From NCBI RefSeq assembly GCF_037893015.1, contig NC_133666.1, forward strand, positions 162,799,051 through 162,863,050: a stretch of DNA of 64,000 nucleotides, given 5' to 3'. How positions within the stretch are numbered: position 1 is the stretch's first letter; each line of letters begins with the position of its first letter. Origin of the DNA: Macrotis lagotis. Lineage: Eukaryota; Chordata; Mammalia; Peramelemorphia; Peramelidae. Below, piece after piece: positions 25,391 to 38,120 of the stretch. The notes under the pieces are model-generated. The model made no database searches. It was not told the DNA's origin and saw only the letters and a list, made by a program, of their open reading frames with translations. A program made the position numbers and the translations under genes.

Positions 25391-26269
25391 ATTCTGTTCA
25401 TTTTAAACCACATATGGCCATATCTCAGCAAGGACATTAATAATCTGGAAGAATCAATAGGAAAGTAGTAAGTTTGATGAAGTGCTACAAGTCTATACCA
25501 TTGATTAAGTGTGGTAACTAAAGATATTTAACTTGCAGAAGAGAGGAGAAAAAGAAAAGTGCTGATAGCTGTCTTCTAGTATTTTAAGCCCTGTTATGTG
25601 GATGATATTCCTGTTTGCCCAGAAACAGAACCAACAATTATGGGTGGAAACAGCACAGAGAATATTTTAAGCTTGGTGTATAAAGTTAGAGATGTAGGAG
25701 ATTAAATGTCATTAATGGTAAATAGTGAAGCAGTCTCCTTTAACTGGAACTTGAAGGAGTTTAAATGGGAAATAGAAGACTGTGTAGTTTGTCTTAGAGA
25801 TTAGAAAGAAATCTATTGATGTTTTTCTAATTTGCATGAGTTGCTTTGGGTGATAGTGGGCATAAAGACAACACTTTTTGACTTTGCTATGGTGTGAATC
25901 TTGTTTAAGTCTGAGTTGAAGTATCTCTGAGATATCTCCTAACTCTGAAATTTAATAAAATGGAGACAAAGAAAAGTATTAATGCTTGCCCAAAATTACA
26001 TAGCTTATTAATATCAGAGAAGATTAGAATCCAGATCCTCTTGTTTACATTTCAACACGAGATTCATAATGTTTGTCTTCCTTCCTCTGATTTTGATTTA
26101 GTTGAACACTCACAGATATGCAGGGATAACATTAAAAAATGAGAAGGTAGCTAATAAGAGACTTTCATTTTTGGCAAAATGAACTTTCATTGTGCCTTAA
26201 TTTTTATTAATGCAATGCCAATACATTAACAATACAATACCAAAGATAACTGGCATCCAAGTGGATATA

Positions 26270-26480
26270 ATGAAGACCCTGTGGACAGAAAGGTATGAAT
26301 ACAAATGTGATCTCATACACTTTATGAACCTAGGTAAATTACTTAACCTCAGTTTCCTTGGCTAAAAATGAAGATAATAGGAACACCTACTATTCAGAGT
26401 GTTTTAGGGATTTAGTGATCAAGAGAGATAAAATTTGTTTTTTTTTTTTAAAGTGTTTAGCACAGTCCCTGACCCATAGT
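26270..26480 (+). mobile_element. MIR-type SINE fragment
   Basis: 'cctaggtaaattacttaacctcagtttccttggctaaaaatgaagataatag' and 'gtgtttagcacagtccctgacccatagtag' are the forward MIR core and its L2-like 3' end. Confidence 0.75.
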
Positions 26481-26994
26481 AGTAGATATATAAATGTTTA
26501 TTCTCCTTTTCTTCATATAATACATTAAGAAATAATTATCTATGATTTTATATTCTTTGAATTGCATCTCAAAGGACATTTTCATTTAAACATTTTCTTG
26601 TGTAATACATGTGATAATTCATCTTCTTCTGACCTTCATGCAGCTTTATGCCACAGATTAAAATAGTTAAAAATAATGAAACAATTACCTTTATGAATCA
26701 AGACAAGACCTCAGTATATTTTCTTAAAATTGATTAAGATGCCACCTAGAAGTCTTATAGCACAGTGTTGTACTGACTCCATCATTTATTGTAGAGGATG
26801 AATTGTAGTAAAGTAAATAGCACCTCCCTCACTTTGATTAATTTCCACATTGCTTTTCCTTTGGTGAGAAGTCTGTCACAAATTTCAGTGGCTATGTGTG
26901 ATTGCAACTATCTTGGAGTCTGTAGAAAATGAATACAGATTCCCAACCAGAGGAAGAAAAACAAAACACAACAAAACAGATAGAAAAACAACCC

Positions 26995-27240
26995 TTCTGA
27001 ATCTGATGAACACTTTATAAAAATGATCACTTATGTATCTCTTTCCCTTAATCCTAATTGCTCATGCCAAAAATTACTAATTTGTAAATATGTTTAAAAA
27101 TAAATATATAAAATGCTAATCCATTGGTTCTCTGTTGATGGGAGGGAGTAGGTGGGAATGGAGGGTGGAGGGAAATTTTGTAACTTGGAAATATGCAGGT
27201 ACAAATGGATGAAAATAAACAAAGTTTAAAATAAAAAAAG
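26995..27240 (+). mobile_element. LINE-1 3' end (short copy)
   Basis: 'gatgaacactttataaaaatg', 'tctctttcccttaatcctaattgctcatg', 'gggagggagtaggtgggaatgg', then AAATTTTGTAAC and an A-rich end. The same sequence occurs in both arms of the inverted pair at 56290-57050. Only the last 250 bases are present. Confidence 0.75.
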
Positions 27241-27456
27241 AAAATGAATACAGTACATTTTCAAAAGGTTCTTTTCAAGAACTTTGTACCTTTAATTGTT
27301 CATGCACTAATATTAATATTTAGCATTTGGTATAATTGCTGCAGGTTAGATAAATAAGGCTCCATAATCAATGATCATATTGGATGTTGACTGTCTTGGA
27401 GCCATGTCCCTACAGCCTTTATAGCTGAACCTAATATAACAGAAATATGTCAGAAT

Positions 27457-28185
27457 ATTGGACTAGAATCAAATTCATTCTATTTTCAAAATGAGCTCTA
27501 AAATGGAAGAAAGGAACAAGAACAAGGAAAGGAAGAAAGAAAGGGAAAGGGATAAGAGAGCTAAAACAAGCCAAATAAGCATTATCTATACATTCATCGT
27601 TTTGCATAAAATAAAACTACAAATTCTGGCAAGTTGGGTGGAAGGAGTAGAGGGGTTATTTTTGACTCTTTCCCTGGCCTTTAATGCAAGGATCATCAAA
27701 ATTCTCCTCTAGGGTCTGTATCAATATATCTTTAATGCTCTATATCTGCCTGTGATTATATTTGAGTTTTATCAATGATACTTTCTTATATTAAACCATA
27801 GGGAAAAATTACTTCAAAAATTGTGTAATGATCCTTTGTGTCTGGGTGTATTTTGTATGAGTTCAGATTCTTTGGAATGATGAAGAGCAGTATTTCACAT
27901 TATAGAACATAGCTGGATGAGAAAGGTGATCAAGAGAGAGAATGGTTAGAGAACTAGACTTGTGATTTTGTTGATTAAAGTAACTCTTCTAAAAGGAAGT
28001 TCCATCAACCAATAAAGTGTTATAAAATTGCCCAAGATCAGACAGCTATTAGATAGGGCTAGAATACAATTCATTCTAATTTCAAAATAAGCTCTATATT
28101 GGAAGTGAGGGAGAGGAACAAGGACAGGAGGAAATAAAGGGAAAGCAAGAAAATAACTATAAAAACAGAGCAAGTCTTATTTGAT
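27457..28185 (+). repeat. Local direct duplication of about 100 bases
   Basis: 27470-27570 and about 28062-28165 share 'attcattctatttcaaaatgagctctaaaatggaag..gaggaacaaggac..aaagggaaag' in the same orientation, about 590 bases apart and moderately diverged. The intervening DNA is unassigned. Confidence 0.6.
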
Positions 28186-29029
28186 GGGGAATGGTAGAGT
28201 ACCAACTTTTTCTCAAGTTCATGAAGTTCACCGAGTCCTATCTAGATAGATATTTTCCATTAAGCTTTCTTTTTAGAGAACTGAACACCTATAAAGCACA
28301 GCCTCATGAACTACAAATTCATGGGTTTTTTTTTTTTTCTGTAAGTAGCTTTTGGGTAAGCAAATTTGCTATAGGAGAAAATAGATTTATAGACCTATAA
28401 ATTTATAGACCTATAGATTTATAGACCTAAACTCATAGATCTCTTGAACACTAATATCTCCTTTTTAAAAAGATGCACATGGATAAAGTTAGAATTCACT
28501 AAGAGCAAATAATTTTAAATTTCAATGCTAATGTGCTCAAACTATTCAGAAACTCTAACCTAGCTTCGCAGCTTTCATTGAGGACTGACCTCAATTAACT
28601 AAATTTAATTATCTGAATTCATATTTTAATTTATTCATCTATGCCAATTATTTGAACCTCCAAGTACAATTATAAATTCTCAAAAAGCTAGGGTAATAAA
28701 AACCACATTTAGGAGATTAAATATATACTCAGATTAGACTCAAGAAGATTTCTCTTTTCCTACCAAAAAGTGTCAATAAATCACTGGGACTTTCTTACCA
28801 TAGGCCCCAAAAATCAACACACTAGGACAACTCAGTGTTTGCCAAGTTATAAGATTAAGATACTTTGTTATTTATATTTTAGCCTATAAGAGTCTTACCT
28901 GTTAGGAGTGTACACAGAGAGATAGTTATTTTGTCTTTAGGACTGCAAAGGATTTTATTATATTTTGTCATAAATTTGTTTTTCAATCTATGTGTAAAAA
29001 TAATTTTCAACAATCATTTATTTTTGCTT
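28186..29029. other. Unique AT-rich stretch
   Basis: No gene or transposon recognised apart from the short tandem repeat listed next. Confidence 0.5.
28378..28441. repeat. Short tandem repeat, about 17-base unit
   Basis: About four imperfect units built on ATTTATAGACCTATA, the last diverging to AAACTCATAGATCT. Confidence 0.85.
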
Positions 29030-30436
29030 AGGTATTGTGATTCACATTTTTTTCCTTCCCTCCCCTACTCCCCTTCACAGAGAATAAACTAACATGGGCT
29101 AAATATGTATAACTGTTAACCATATTTCCATATTAATGAGATTATGAAAGAAGAATCAAATCAAAAAAGAAAAAAAACACTTGAGAAATAAAAAAAAGTG
29201 AAATTTATAAAAAAACATGAAAATAGTATAGTTTGTACTTCATTCAAACTTCTTTGTTCCTTCCCTGGATTTGGATGGTATTTTCAATTAGAAGTCCTTT
29301 AGAATTGTCTTTGATTATTGTTCTACTGAGAAGAGCAAGTCCATCATGGCTAATCATCTGTGTTACTTTTAATGTATATATGTTTTTCTGGTTCTATTCC
29401 CTTCACTCAAACCAGTTCATGCAACTTTCCAAGTTTTTCTGAGTCTGACCACTCATGATTTTGTTCAACCATTTCCCAATTTATGGGCATTCCCTTAGTT
29501 TTTCAATTATTTGCAATGAATAGAATTGCTATAAATATTTTTGCATATGTGAACTTATCACTCTTTCTTATGACCTCATTTAAATACAGACTTAGGAGTA
29601 GCTCAATTAAAGGGTTAACTCTCCAGAAAGGTTATTCTGAAGATCAGTTCACAACTCTACCAACAATACATTAGTGTCCCACTTCTCTCACATCCCCTCC
29701 AACATTTATCATTTATCTTTTTTGTCATATTGTTGAAACCTCAGAGTGGTTTTAATTTACACTTCTCTAATCATAATGATTTAGAGCATCCTTCCATATG
29801 TTTATAAATTGTTTTAATATCTTTACCTGAGAACTTCTTGCTCATATCCTTTGAACATATATCAATTAGGGAATGAATTGCATTTCTTAAAAATTTAATT
29901 CAGTTCTCTACATATTTTAGAATTGAGTTCTTTATCAGAAACACTGCTTGTGAAAAGTGTTTCCCAGATTACTGTCTTCCTTTTAATCTTGACTGCATTG
30001 GTTTTATTCGTGCAAAACCTTTTTAAATTTAATGTGATCAAATTTAATGTGATGCATTTTGCATTGTCTTAGGTTCTCAAACTTTTCTTTGGGTATAAAT
30101 TCCTCCCTAATCCATAGATCTGTCAGATAAACAAGTCCATGTTCTCCAAATGGACTTATTGTAGCAAATTTTATGTTAAATCCTGTACTCATTTCAACCT
30201 TATCTTGGTATAGGGTATGAAAGTTGGTCTATGCCTAGTTTCTGCCATACTATTTTCCAGTTTTCCCAGTAGCTTTTGTTAGTGTGAGTTCTTTATCAGA
30301 AGTCAGAATGGTTGAGTTAATCAAGCAGTAGATTACTGTGGTCATTTACTATGTTTCTTTTGAACCTAATCCATTCCACTGATCCACCACTCTATTTCTT
30401 AATCAATAAAAAAGCAATTTTGAGGACTGCTGCTTT

Positions 30437-30587
30437 TCTTTTTAGGTTTTTGCAAGGAAAATGGAGTTAAGTGGTTTGTCCAAGGCCACACAGCTAGGAA
30501 ATTATTAATTGTCTGAGACCGGATTTGAACCCAGGTACTCCTGACTCCAGGGCTGGTGCTTTATGCACTACGCCACCTAGCTGCCCC
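30437..30587 (-). mobile_element. Marsupial SINE inside LINE-1 copy C
   Basis: A complete copy in reverse (tail on the left, 'CCACCTAGCTGCCCC' head on the right). It is flanked by ACTGCTGCTTT at 30426-30436 and 30589-30599. Confidence 0.95.
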
Positions 30588-33500
30588 AACTGCTGCTTTC
30601 TTAATATAATTTTAAAACTAGTTTGGCTAGAACAGCTTCTTTTACCTATTTTTAAATAATTTTCTTGACATTCTTGATCTTTTGTTCCTCTATTTGAGTT
30701 TTGATATTATTGTTTCTAGCTCAAATTAATTTTTTGGTAGTGTGATTGATTTGGTACTGAATAAGTAATTTAATTTAGGTGGAATTGTCATTTTTATTTT
30801 ATTAGCTTGGCTTAATCATGAGCAATTGAAATTTGTCCAATATTTTAAATCTGATTTTATTTGTGTGAAAAAGGTTTTCTAATTGGTTTCATAAAGTTTC
30901 CAGATTGGTCTTGACAGGTAGACTCCCAAGTATTCTATGTTGTCTGTACTTTAAATGAAATTTTTCTATTTATCTCTTTCTACTCTGCTTGGTTGATTAT
31001 GTATAGAAATACTGAAGATTTATGTGAGTTTATTTTATATCCTGTAACTGTGCTCAAATTGCTAATGGCTTCTAGTAGTTTTTAAGATGATTTCTAGGAT
31101 TCTCTAAACAAATTATCATATTATCTTCAAAGTTTTATTTTCTGAATGCCTATTCATTTTCTGTTTCTCTTCATTTGATAAAGTTAACTGTTTTAATGCA
31201 ATATTGAATAATATTGGAGGTAAATGTTAGCCCTGCTCTGTCCTGATCTAATTGAGAATGCATCTAGCTTATTCACATTATATAATTTGCTAATTATTTT
31301 AAAGAGGTACTATTTATGATTTTTATGGAAAATAACATTTATTCCTATGTTCTCTAAGTTGATTAATAGAAATGAGTGCTGTATCTTGTCTAAAGTTATT
31401 TTCAGCATCTATTGAAATAATCATATGATAACTGTTAGTTTTTTAATTGATATAGTCTAATATGCTTTCATAGCTAAGTTAATAGCTTACCTAATATTGA
31501 ACAAGCATACAATCTTGGTATAACTCCTACTTGATCATAGTGTATTATTTTAATTATAACTTACTGAAATCACTTTGCTTATATTGTATTTAAATATTAA
31601 GCACCAATAGTCATTAAAGAAGTTGATCTATAATTTTCTTTCTCTATTTTGATACTGGCTTAGGTTTCAACTCTATATTGTCTCATAGAAGAAATTTGGT
31701 AGAATTTCTCCATATTAGTTTTTTTTTTTTCCAAATGATTTCTAAAAAATAGAATTAATTGTTCTTTAAATGTTTGGTAGGATTCATGTGTAAATTCATC
31801 TGACCCTAGAAATTTCTTCTTAGGGTGTTCATTGATGAGTTATTCAATTTCTTTTTCTGAAATGAGATTATAAAAGTGTTTAATTTCCCTTCTGTTAATC
31901 TGGGCAATTTAATTTTTTGTAAATGTTAATCCATTTCACTTAGATTGTAAATGTGTTGGCATATTATTGGGCAGAATAGCTCTAATTATCTCTTTAATTT
32001 ACTCCTCATTGTTAATGAATTCTCACTTTTCATTTTTCATTACTGGTAATTTGGTCTTCTTTTATTTCTTAAATCAAATTAACTAAAAATCTCATCTTTT
32101 TATTAGTTTTTCATAAAATAACTTCTTAGTTTTATTTGTTCCATAAAGTTCTTACTTTCAGTTTTATTACTATGTCCTTTTATTTTCAGAATTTCTGATT
32201 TTCTTATTTAATTAGGGAATTTTTATTTGTTCTTTTTCTAGCTTTTTAGTTGCATTCCCAATTCTTTGATCTCCTCTTTATTTTATTCATATTAGCAAAT
32301 TTAAAAATAAAAAAAAATTTCCCCTAATAACTGCTTTGACTGCATCACAGAAGGTTTGGTATACTGTCCCACTAGTGACATTATTTTAGATGAAGTTATT
32401 AATTATTACCATTATTTGTTGCTTGATTCACTCATTTTTTAAAATTATAGTATTTAATTTGTAATTGGTTTTAGTCTGCCTTTCTATCGTGCTTTATTGC
32501 ACATAATTTTTATTTCATCAAGATCTGAAAATAATGTATTTGATATTTCTGCCTTTCTACATTTTATTGTGAGGTTTTAATGCCCTAATAAATGATCAAT
32601 TTTTGTTTACGTGCCATATACTGCTAAGAGAAATGTATATTGCTTTCTATAAGCCATTCAGTTTTTCTTCAGAGGTATATCAAATCTACCTTTTCTATAA
32701 CGTTATTCATCTCCTTAACTTCCTTCCTGTTTATTGTCTGGTCAAATTTATCTAATTTTGAGAGAGGGAGGTTGTGGTTCCCCCCATCAGTACAGTTTTG
32801 ATGTCTATATCTTCAAGTAACACATTTAACTTCTTCTTTAAGAATTCAGATGTTATACAACTTGTTGTATATGTATTTTGTATTGATATTACTTCATTAC
32901 CTATGATAACTTTAGGAAGATGAAGTCTTTTTCTTCATCCCTTTTAATGATATCCATTGGTGCTTTTTATTTGTCTGAGATAAAGATTGCTACCACTGCT
33001 TTTTCACTTCATATGAAGCATATAATATTCTGCTCAACCTTTTAAATTTATTCTTTGTATATCTCTCCACTGCAAATGTGTTTCTTGCAAAAATCATATT
33101 AGAGGAATCTGGTTTTCAAATCACTCTACCCTCTTCCATTTTATGGGAAAGTTTATCACACTCACATTCACAGTAATCATTATTAACTTTATTAACTTCC
33201 ATCCTAGTTTTCCTCAATTTGTACTCTTCTTTCTTCTTTCATCTTATCCCTCCTCACTAATGTTTAACCACTGAATACTGCTTTCCTCAATATGAAATCC
33301 TTCTATCTGCCCCTCCCTTTTCTTTTCCCTTTCTCTTTTTACTTCCCCCTTTTTCCTTTGTCTAGTCCCTTCCTTTCATCCCTCCCTTCTATCAATTCCT
33401 CTTTCTCCCCCCCCCCCCAATTCCCTATAGGGCATGATAAATTCCCACTCATGTATGTGTATACGCTATTCCTTATTTGAATATGCTATTCCCTCTGAGT

Positions 33501-34898
33501 CAAATCCATTGAAAATAAGATTCAAGTAATTCTCACTCCTTTCCTTCTCACTCCCTCTAGTGTAATAGGAGTTTTGAACTTCTTCATGTGATATAATTTA
33601 CCCCATTCTGCCCCCCCACCATGCCATTACAATTTCTTTTTTAAAACAGATTAAAAAATCATCCTAACAGATCAACTTCTGTTCATCCCTTTGTTCTAAT
33701 TTGTTCCCTCTAATAGAGACATAGGTTTCACGAGTTATGAGTATCATCCTACCATGAAGGGATGTAACCAATTGAATATTATTGGACAACATTCATTTTC
33801 TTTTCCCTTGTTTAACTTTTTATATATCTCTTGAATTTCATGTGTGAAGATCAAATTTTCTGTTCAGTTCTGGTTTTTTCATTAGGAAAATTTTAAAGTC
33901 CCCTATTTTAATGAATATTATTTTTTAATTTTTTTTAATTACGACTGTACAACAGATCATTTTACTCTTTCATTTTTTCAATGTTTTCTTCTTAATATTT
34001 GCCCTTCTCCTTGACTTTGTGCTTAAGAATATTTTTTTGATGTTTGTCCGGTTTTAGTATGGTGATAACTAACTTACTAGGGTGAATGTCTACATGGATG
34101 GATGTGCCATTAGCTTTTTTACACCGTACATGCTCAATGTAAATCACATATTTCTTTCTGTAAACCTGGACTACCTTGCCAATTTTGTGACTTTTTTAGT
34201 GTCCACAAACCCAGCTGGACTTTGTTTTCTTCATGGATGGGCATGGAGTGGACTTTATATTTCTACCCTAGCTCCTTGGAGACTGGTGATGATGTGATCT
34301 CATGCCATATATATGAAGTTACATTGAAGTGTCTCTTGTGGTTCTTCCTTTGGTCCAAAGTCACAAATGGATTGAACTGCATGGATTTTTTTCCCCCTTA
34401 AAGAGTATGTTCAATTTTACTGGTAGAAGATTCTTGGTTGTAATTCAAGTTCCTTTCCCCTCTGGAATATCATACTCTTGAACCTTCAAAATTTTAATGA
34501 AGACATTGCCAGTTCCTGCATAGTCCTGACTGTTATTTGAATCACTTCTTTCTTACTGTCTGGAGGATTTTCTTGAGAAGTTGATAATTCTGGAATTTGA
34601 CTAAAATATTCTTTAACATTTTTATCATGAAATCCTTTTCAGGAGGTAATTGATGGATTCTTTCAATGACTATTTCATCCTCTGGTTCTAGGATATTAAG
34701 GTAGTATGCCTTGATGGTTTTTTGAAAAATGTCATCCAGGTTCCTTTTTTTCCATGGCTTTCAGGTAGACCAATAATTCTTAATTTATTTTTTCTGGATC
34801 TATTTTACAGGTCAGTGGTTTTTCCTTTGAGGTATTTTCATTTTCTTCTATTGTTTTTCATGTTTTGATTTTTCTTGACTGATTCTTGATGTCCTTTT

Positions 34899-35123
34899 TC
34901 ATTTGGTCAATTCTATTTTAAAACAACTATTATCATTTTCCATTTTCTTAATTGTATTTTTAAATAATTTTTTTTTTTTTTGCATTTGCCCAATTGTATT
35001 TTTAAATGAGCTGTTTTCTTCAGTCAATTTTGGTACTTCCCTTTGGAAGATGTTGAATTCCTCTTCCATTTCCTTTCCCAATTTTTTAATTTGATTTTTA
35101 CAATCATTTTTGAACTCTTCCAA
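34899..35123 (-). pseudogene. LINE-1 ORF1 coiled-coil fragment
   Basis: A 74-codon frame, MEEFKNDCKNQIKKLGKEM onward, with heptads rich in Lys, Glu and Asn and repeated FKNTI units. This is the N-terminal trimerising coiled coil of the LINE-1 ORF1 RNA-binding protein. The RNA-recognition and C-terminal domains lie to the left, but their frames are broken. The ORF1 protein normally coats LINE-1 RNA in the cytoplasm; this copy is non-functional. Confidence 0.8.
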
Positions 35124-35493
35124 GAAGTCTATTTTTTTGACAAGAGATCAATTCATATTCTTCTCTGTGATTTTTCATGTATTACTTTTTATGTCATCCT
35201 CTTCTGATTTAGTCTTGTGCTTTTGTTTATCTTCAATATATCTTTCTATAGACCCAGTTTTTTTCTAACTTTTCTCACTCATTTTGATCTTTGTTCCTGG
35301 ATTGTTTCCCAGACTTCTTGTGTTGGAGGAGAGGCCCACATTGAGAATGCCAGTGGCTTGCTCATTGGATTGTATCATCCATCCTAGTAATACTAGCTGA
35401 ACAAGGTGTCTGGGATATCTGTGTTGAAGCCCTCCCTGTTATTCAGGTATACCATTGATCTGCTGAGCCATTAATTTGGCCTCACAATGTGAT

Positions 35494-35494
35494 G

Positions 35495-35525
<31 letters not shown>

Positions 35526-35606
35526 CATATATATATATGTGTGTGTATGTATGTGTGTGTATATACATATACATGCATATATACACATATATACATATAT
35601 ATATAA
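35494..35606. repeat. Compound TA/TG/TACA microsatellite
   Basis: TA repeats, then TGTGTATG, TACATATACATGCATA and TA again. Confidence 0.92.
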
Positions 35607-35696
35607 TACATATGAGTTAAGCTGAGAATTAGTAATATCTAATAATATGAAAAGAAACAAATATCCTCAGCTTTTTACTTAGACAAAGAACTTTAG

Positions 35697-35815
35697 GGAC
35701 AGCTAGGTGGTGCAGTGGATAGAGCATCTGCCCTTAATAATTGCCTAGCTGTATGGCCTTGGGCAAGCCACTTAACCCCATTTGTCTTGCAAATAAAAAA
35801 CCCTAAAAAAAAGGA
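35697..35815 (+). mobile_element. Marsupial SINE with internal deletion
   Basis: The head and tail are normal, but about 45 bases spanning the B box are absent: the sequence jumps from 'atagagcatctgccc' to 'ttaataattgcctagc'. The target duplication AAAGAACTTTAG is perfect (35685-35696 and 35816-35827). Confidence 0.93.
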
Positions 35816-36104
35816 AAAGAACTTTAGATAACTTTTAATTATGTTAATTATGTTTAGTTTTGCATTTTACTTTTTGAAATGATAAACATGGTTGCCCAAT
35901 AAACTAGCATCAAATTCATATTGAAAGGAAATAATGGATTAATCAATGGAAATTCGAAAATGGGAGCTTTTAAATTATTCTTATCAATTTGATTGCCCCT
36001 GCCCCCCACAGATTATGGATTCCAGATTGGGTTTTGGTGAATGTTTACCTAGGATATCTATGATTGTTCTCATGGTGTTATGACTAGAATCAGAGAGGGA
36101 TTCT

Positions 36105-36590
36105 TTTCTTTTTTTTAAGCAAAGTTTTATTTATTTTGAGTTTTACAATTTTTCCCCTATTCTTGCTTCCCTCCCCCCACCGCCCACGGAAGGCAGTCTG
36201 TTAGTCTTTTCATTGTTTCCATAGTATACATTGATTTAAGTTGAATGTGATGAGAGAGAAATCAAATCCTTAAAGAAGAAAAGTAAAGTATAAGATATAG
36301 CAAAATTACATAATGAGATAATGGCTTTTTTAATCTAAATTGAAGGTAATAATCTTTGGTATTTGTTCAAACTCCACAATTTGTTCTCTGGATATAGATG
36401 GTATTCTCCATCACATATAACCCAAAATTGTCCCTAGTTGTTGCACTGATGGAATGATCACCACTCCCATGTTGCTGTTAGGGTGTACAATGTTTTTCTG
36501 GTTCTGCTCATCTTGCTTAACATCAGTTCATGCAAATCCTTCCAGGCTTCCCTGAATTCTCATGAGGGATTCATTTCTCTAAAGTTCTTT
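36105..36590 (-). mobile_element. LINE-1 3' end, minus strand
   Basis: Reverse complement of the 3' UTR of LINE-1 copy B: 'ccctccccccaccgcccacggaaggcagtctgttag' and 'ttgttacatgttgctg'-type blocks, then the last ORF2 codons ('cttgcttaacatcagttcatgcaaatcc'). 5'-truncated. Confidence 0.85.
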
Positions 36591-36594
36591 GGAT

Positions 36595-37090
36595 TGGGAG
36601 TGAAGACAAGATGGAGGAGAGAAGTCAAGAATTTTCTTAAGTTCTCCCTGGCTTCCCTCAAAAACAGTGTTAATTAAGTCTCTAAACTAATTCTGGAGAG
36701 ACAGAATCTAAAAAAAGAACAGAGTGTAGAATTTCTGGCAAGGTCTATCTCAGGTGGAGAGGTTCACGTCAAGGAGCAGGTTCCATACCCCAGGGTAACA
36801 AAGTGAAACCAGTTTAGGTGGGCTGTGGAAAGGGTCAACTTGAAGTTTTCAGTCACAGAGGAGGTCTCTGGTGTCAGTGTTTGTTTGCATCATTAGCCAA
36901 AGATATTTGGATGTACAACAGAAATGGTTGGCTTCCATGACTGCTTTCAAATCTAATATCCATTTCATACTTCCAGTGGCCAAGTTGGGTGGTCACCTCA
37001 ATTTCTCTCTTTCTTATTCTGCCTGCACAATTCCCAATCCCCAATCAGGTTTTTGGGTTCACAGACTGAAAGCTCACAGCTCACAGGCTG
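36595..37090 (+). mobile_element. L1/HAL1-type 5' UTR fragment
   Basis: Starts GGGAGTGAAGACAAGATGG, then 'ctaaactaattctggagagacagaat', 'ggcaaggtctatctcaggtgg' and 'ggtaacaaagtgaaacc'. This is the same layout as the starts of the elements at 42655 and 59874. It is cut off before ORF1. Confidence 0.65.
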
Positions 37091-37556
37091 AAAGATACAG
37101 AAAGCCTATAGTGAACCAGACACAGAGTCAGAAAAATCTGAGTAATGGTATCTGAAATATTTATTAATTGTATGATCTTGGACAAGTCATTTAACTTCCA
37201 GCCTTAATTTTATTTAAATTTAAAGGCACATATTTATACTCAGTGACCTCTGAGGTCTCCTTCAGCTTTAAAATTATGAATTAGTTGTCTGAAAAGTTCC
37301 ATGCTAGTTCCTGTTTCCCAGAATAGTAACCTATGGGATCTTTCTTTCTTTCCTGTTTACTTTTGTTCTGAGAGCCCTTGGTCCAAATTCCCTCATCTTT
37401 AGTCTTTATTTAGATATTTTTGATTGTATCCTTGGTACAAGAAACCTCCCAAGTCCCAAAGGTATACAGTTTTGATGTTGGTTTCGATTGGATAAAGGTC
37501 CTTACTTTAGTTTCTCTTTGTCTTAATTTTTTTTTTCTCTGTTGCTCCTTTGGAAT

Positions 37557-37612
37557 AAGCACACATGCACACACACACACATATGTGCATACATACATAT
37601 ACAAAAATATCT
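37557..37612. repeat. (CA)n / TACA microsatellite
   Basis: ACACATGCACACACACACAC followed by ATACATACATATAC. Confidence 0.9.
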
Positions 37613-37719
37613 GTTTATATGCATGCATGGAAGAATATAAGTTTATCCTGGAAAGTTACATTTCTTTTCAAGTTTTCATATACCTTTCTTAATCCATTCA
37701 GTCTCAGTGATACAATTAC

Positions 37720-38120
37720 TAGTCAAAAATTCAAAGATTTCAAACAGTGGGAGAAAAAATTGCAACACCTAAAATATTTTCATGGGATTCCTTTTTTTAG
37801 TAACAAAAAATTAGAAATAAGAGTATCAACAATTTAGTAGATGGTTGCGTGAATTGTAGTACATGGATATTATGTAATATGAACTATAAGCAACAAATAT
37901 GACAAATTTTGAGAAATCTTGAGACATTCAAGGGGCAGCTAGGTGGCATAGTGGATAAAGCACCGGCCTTGGAGTCAGGAGTACCTGGGTTCAAATCCAG
38001 TCTCAGACACTTAATAATTACGTAGCTGTGTGGCCCTGGGCAAGCCACTTAACCCCGTTTGCGTTGCAAAAATGTTAAAAAAAAATCCTGAGACAATCAG
38101 AACTGATGCAGCATTAAGTG
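37720..38120 (+). mobile_element. Old LINE-1 3' region, interrupted by a SINE
   Basis: 'agtaacaaaaaattagaaataag', 'gtagtacatggatattatgtaatatgaac', then after the SINE 'cagaactgatgcagca'. These match the ORF2 end and 3' UTR layout ('gcaaagaattggaaactgcgg', 'tgtggtatatctatgccatgg') seen in LINE-1 copy B. Diverged. Confidence 0.6.
37932..38084 (+). mobile_element. Marsupial SINE
   Basis: Complete, little diverged. Flanked by AATCTTGAGACATTCAA and AATCCTGAGACAATCAG, a duplicated target with a few changes. Confidence 0.95.

Larger units (their letters stand above)
29030..35290 (-). mobile_element. LINE-1 copy C, long but decayed
   Basis: About 6.2 kb on the minus strand. From left: 3' UTR (pyrimidine-rich 29050-29085), ORF2 C-terminal region (29.2-30.2 kb), reverse transcriptase region (30.6-32.3 kb), endonuclease region (32.5-33.2 kb), inter-ORF region with pyrimidine tracts (33.2-34.1 kb), ORF1 (34.4-35.15 kb, with a readable coiled coil) and the start of the 5' UTR. 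Many stops and frameshifts are present. A SINE interrupts it at 30437-30587. The order and total length are those of a nearly full-length element. Confidence 0.85.

Noticed and set aside
29030-35290. An intact, retrotransposition-competent LINE-1
   Set aside because: Length and order are near complete, but no long ORF2 frame survives. The longest ORF1 frame is 74 codons.
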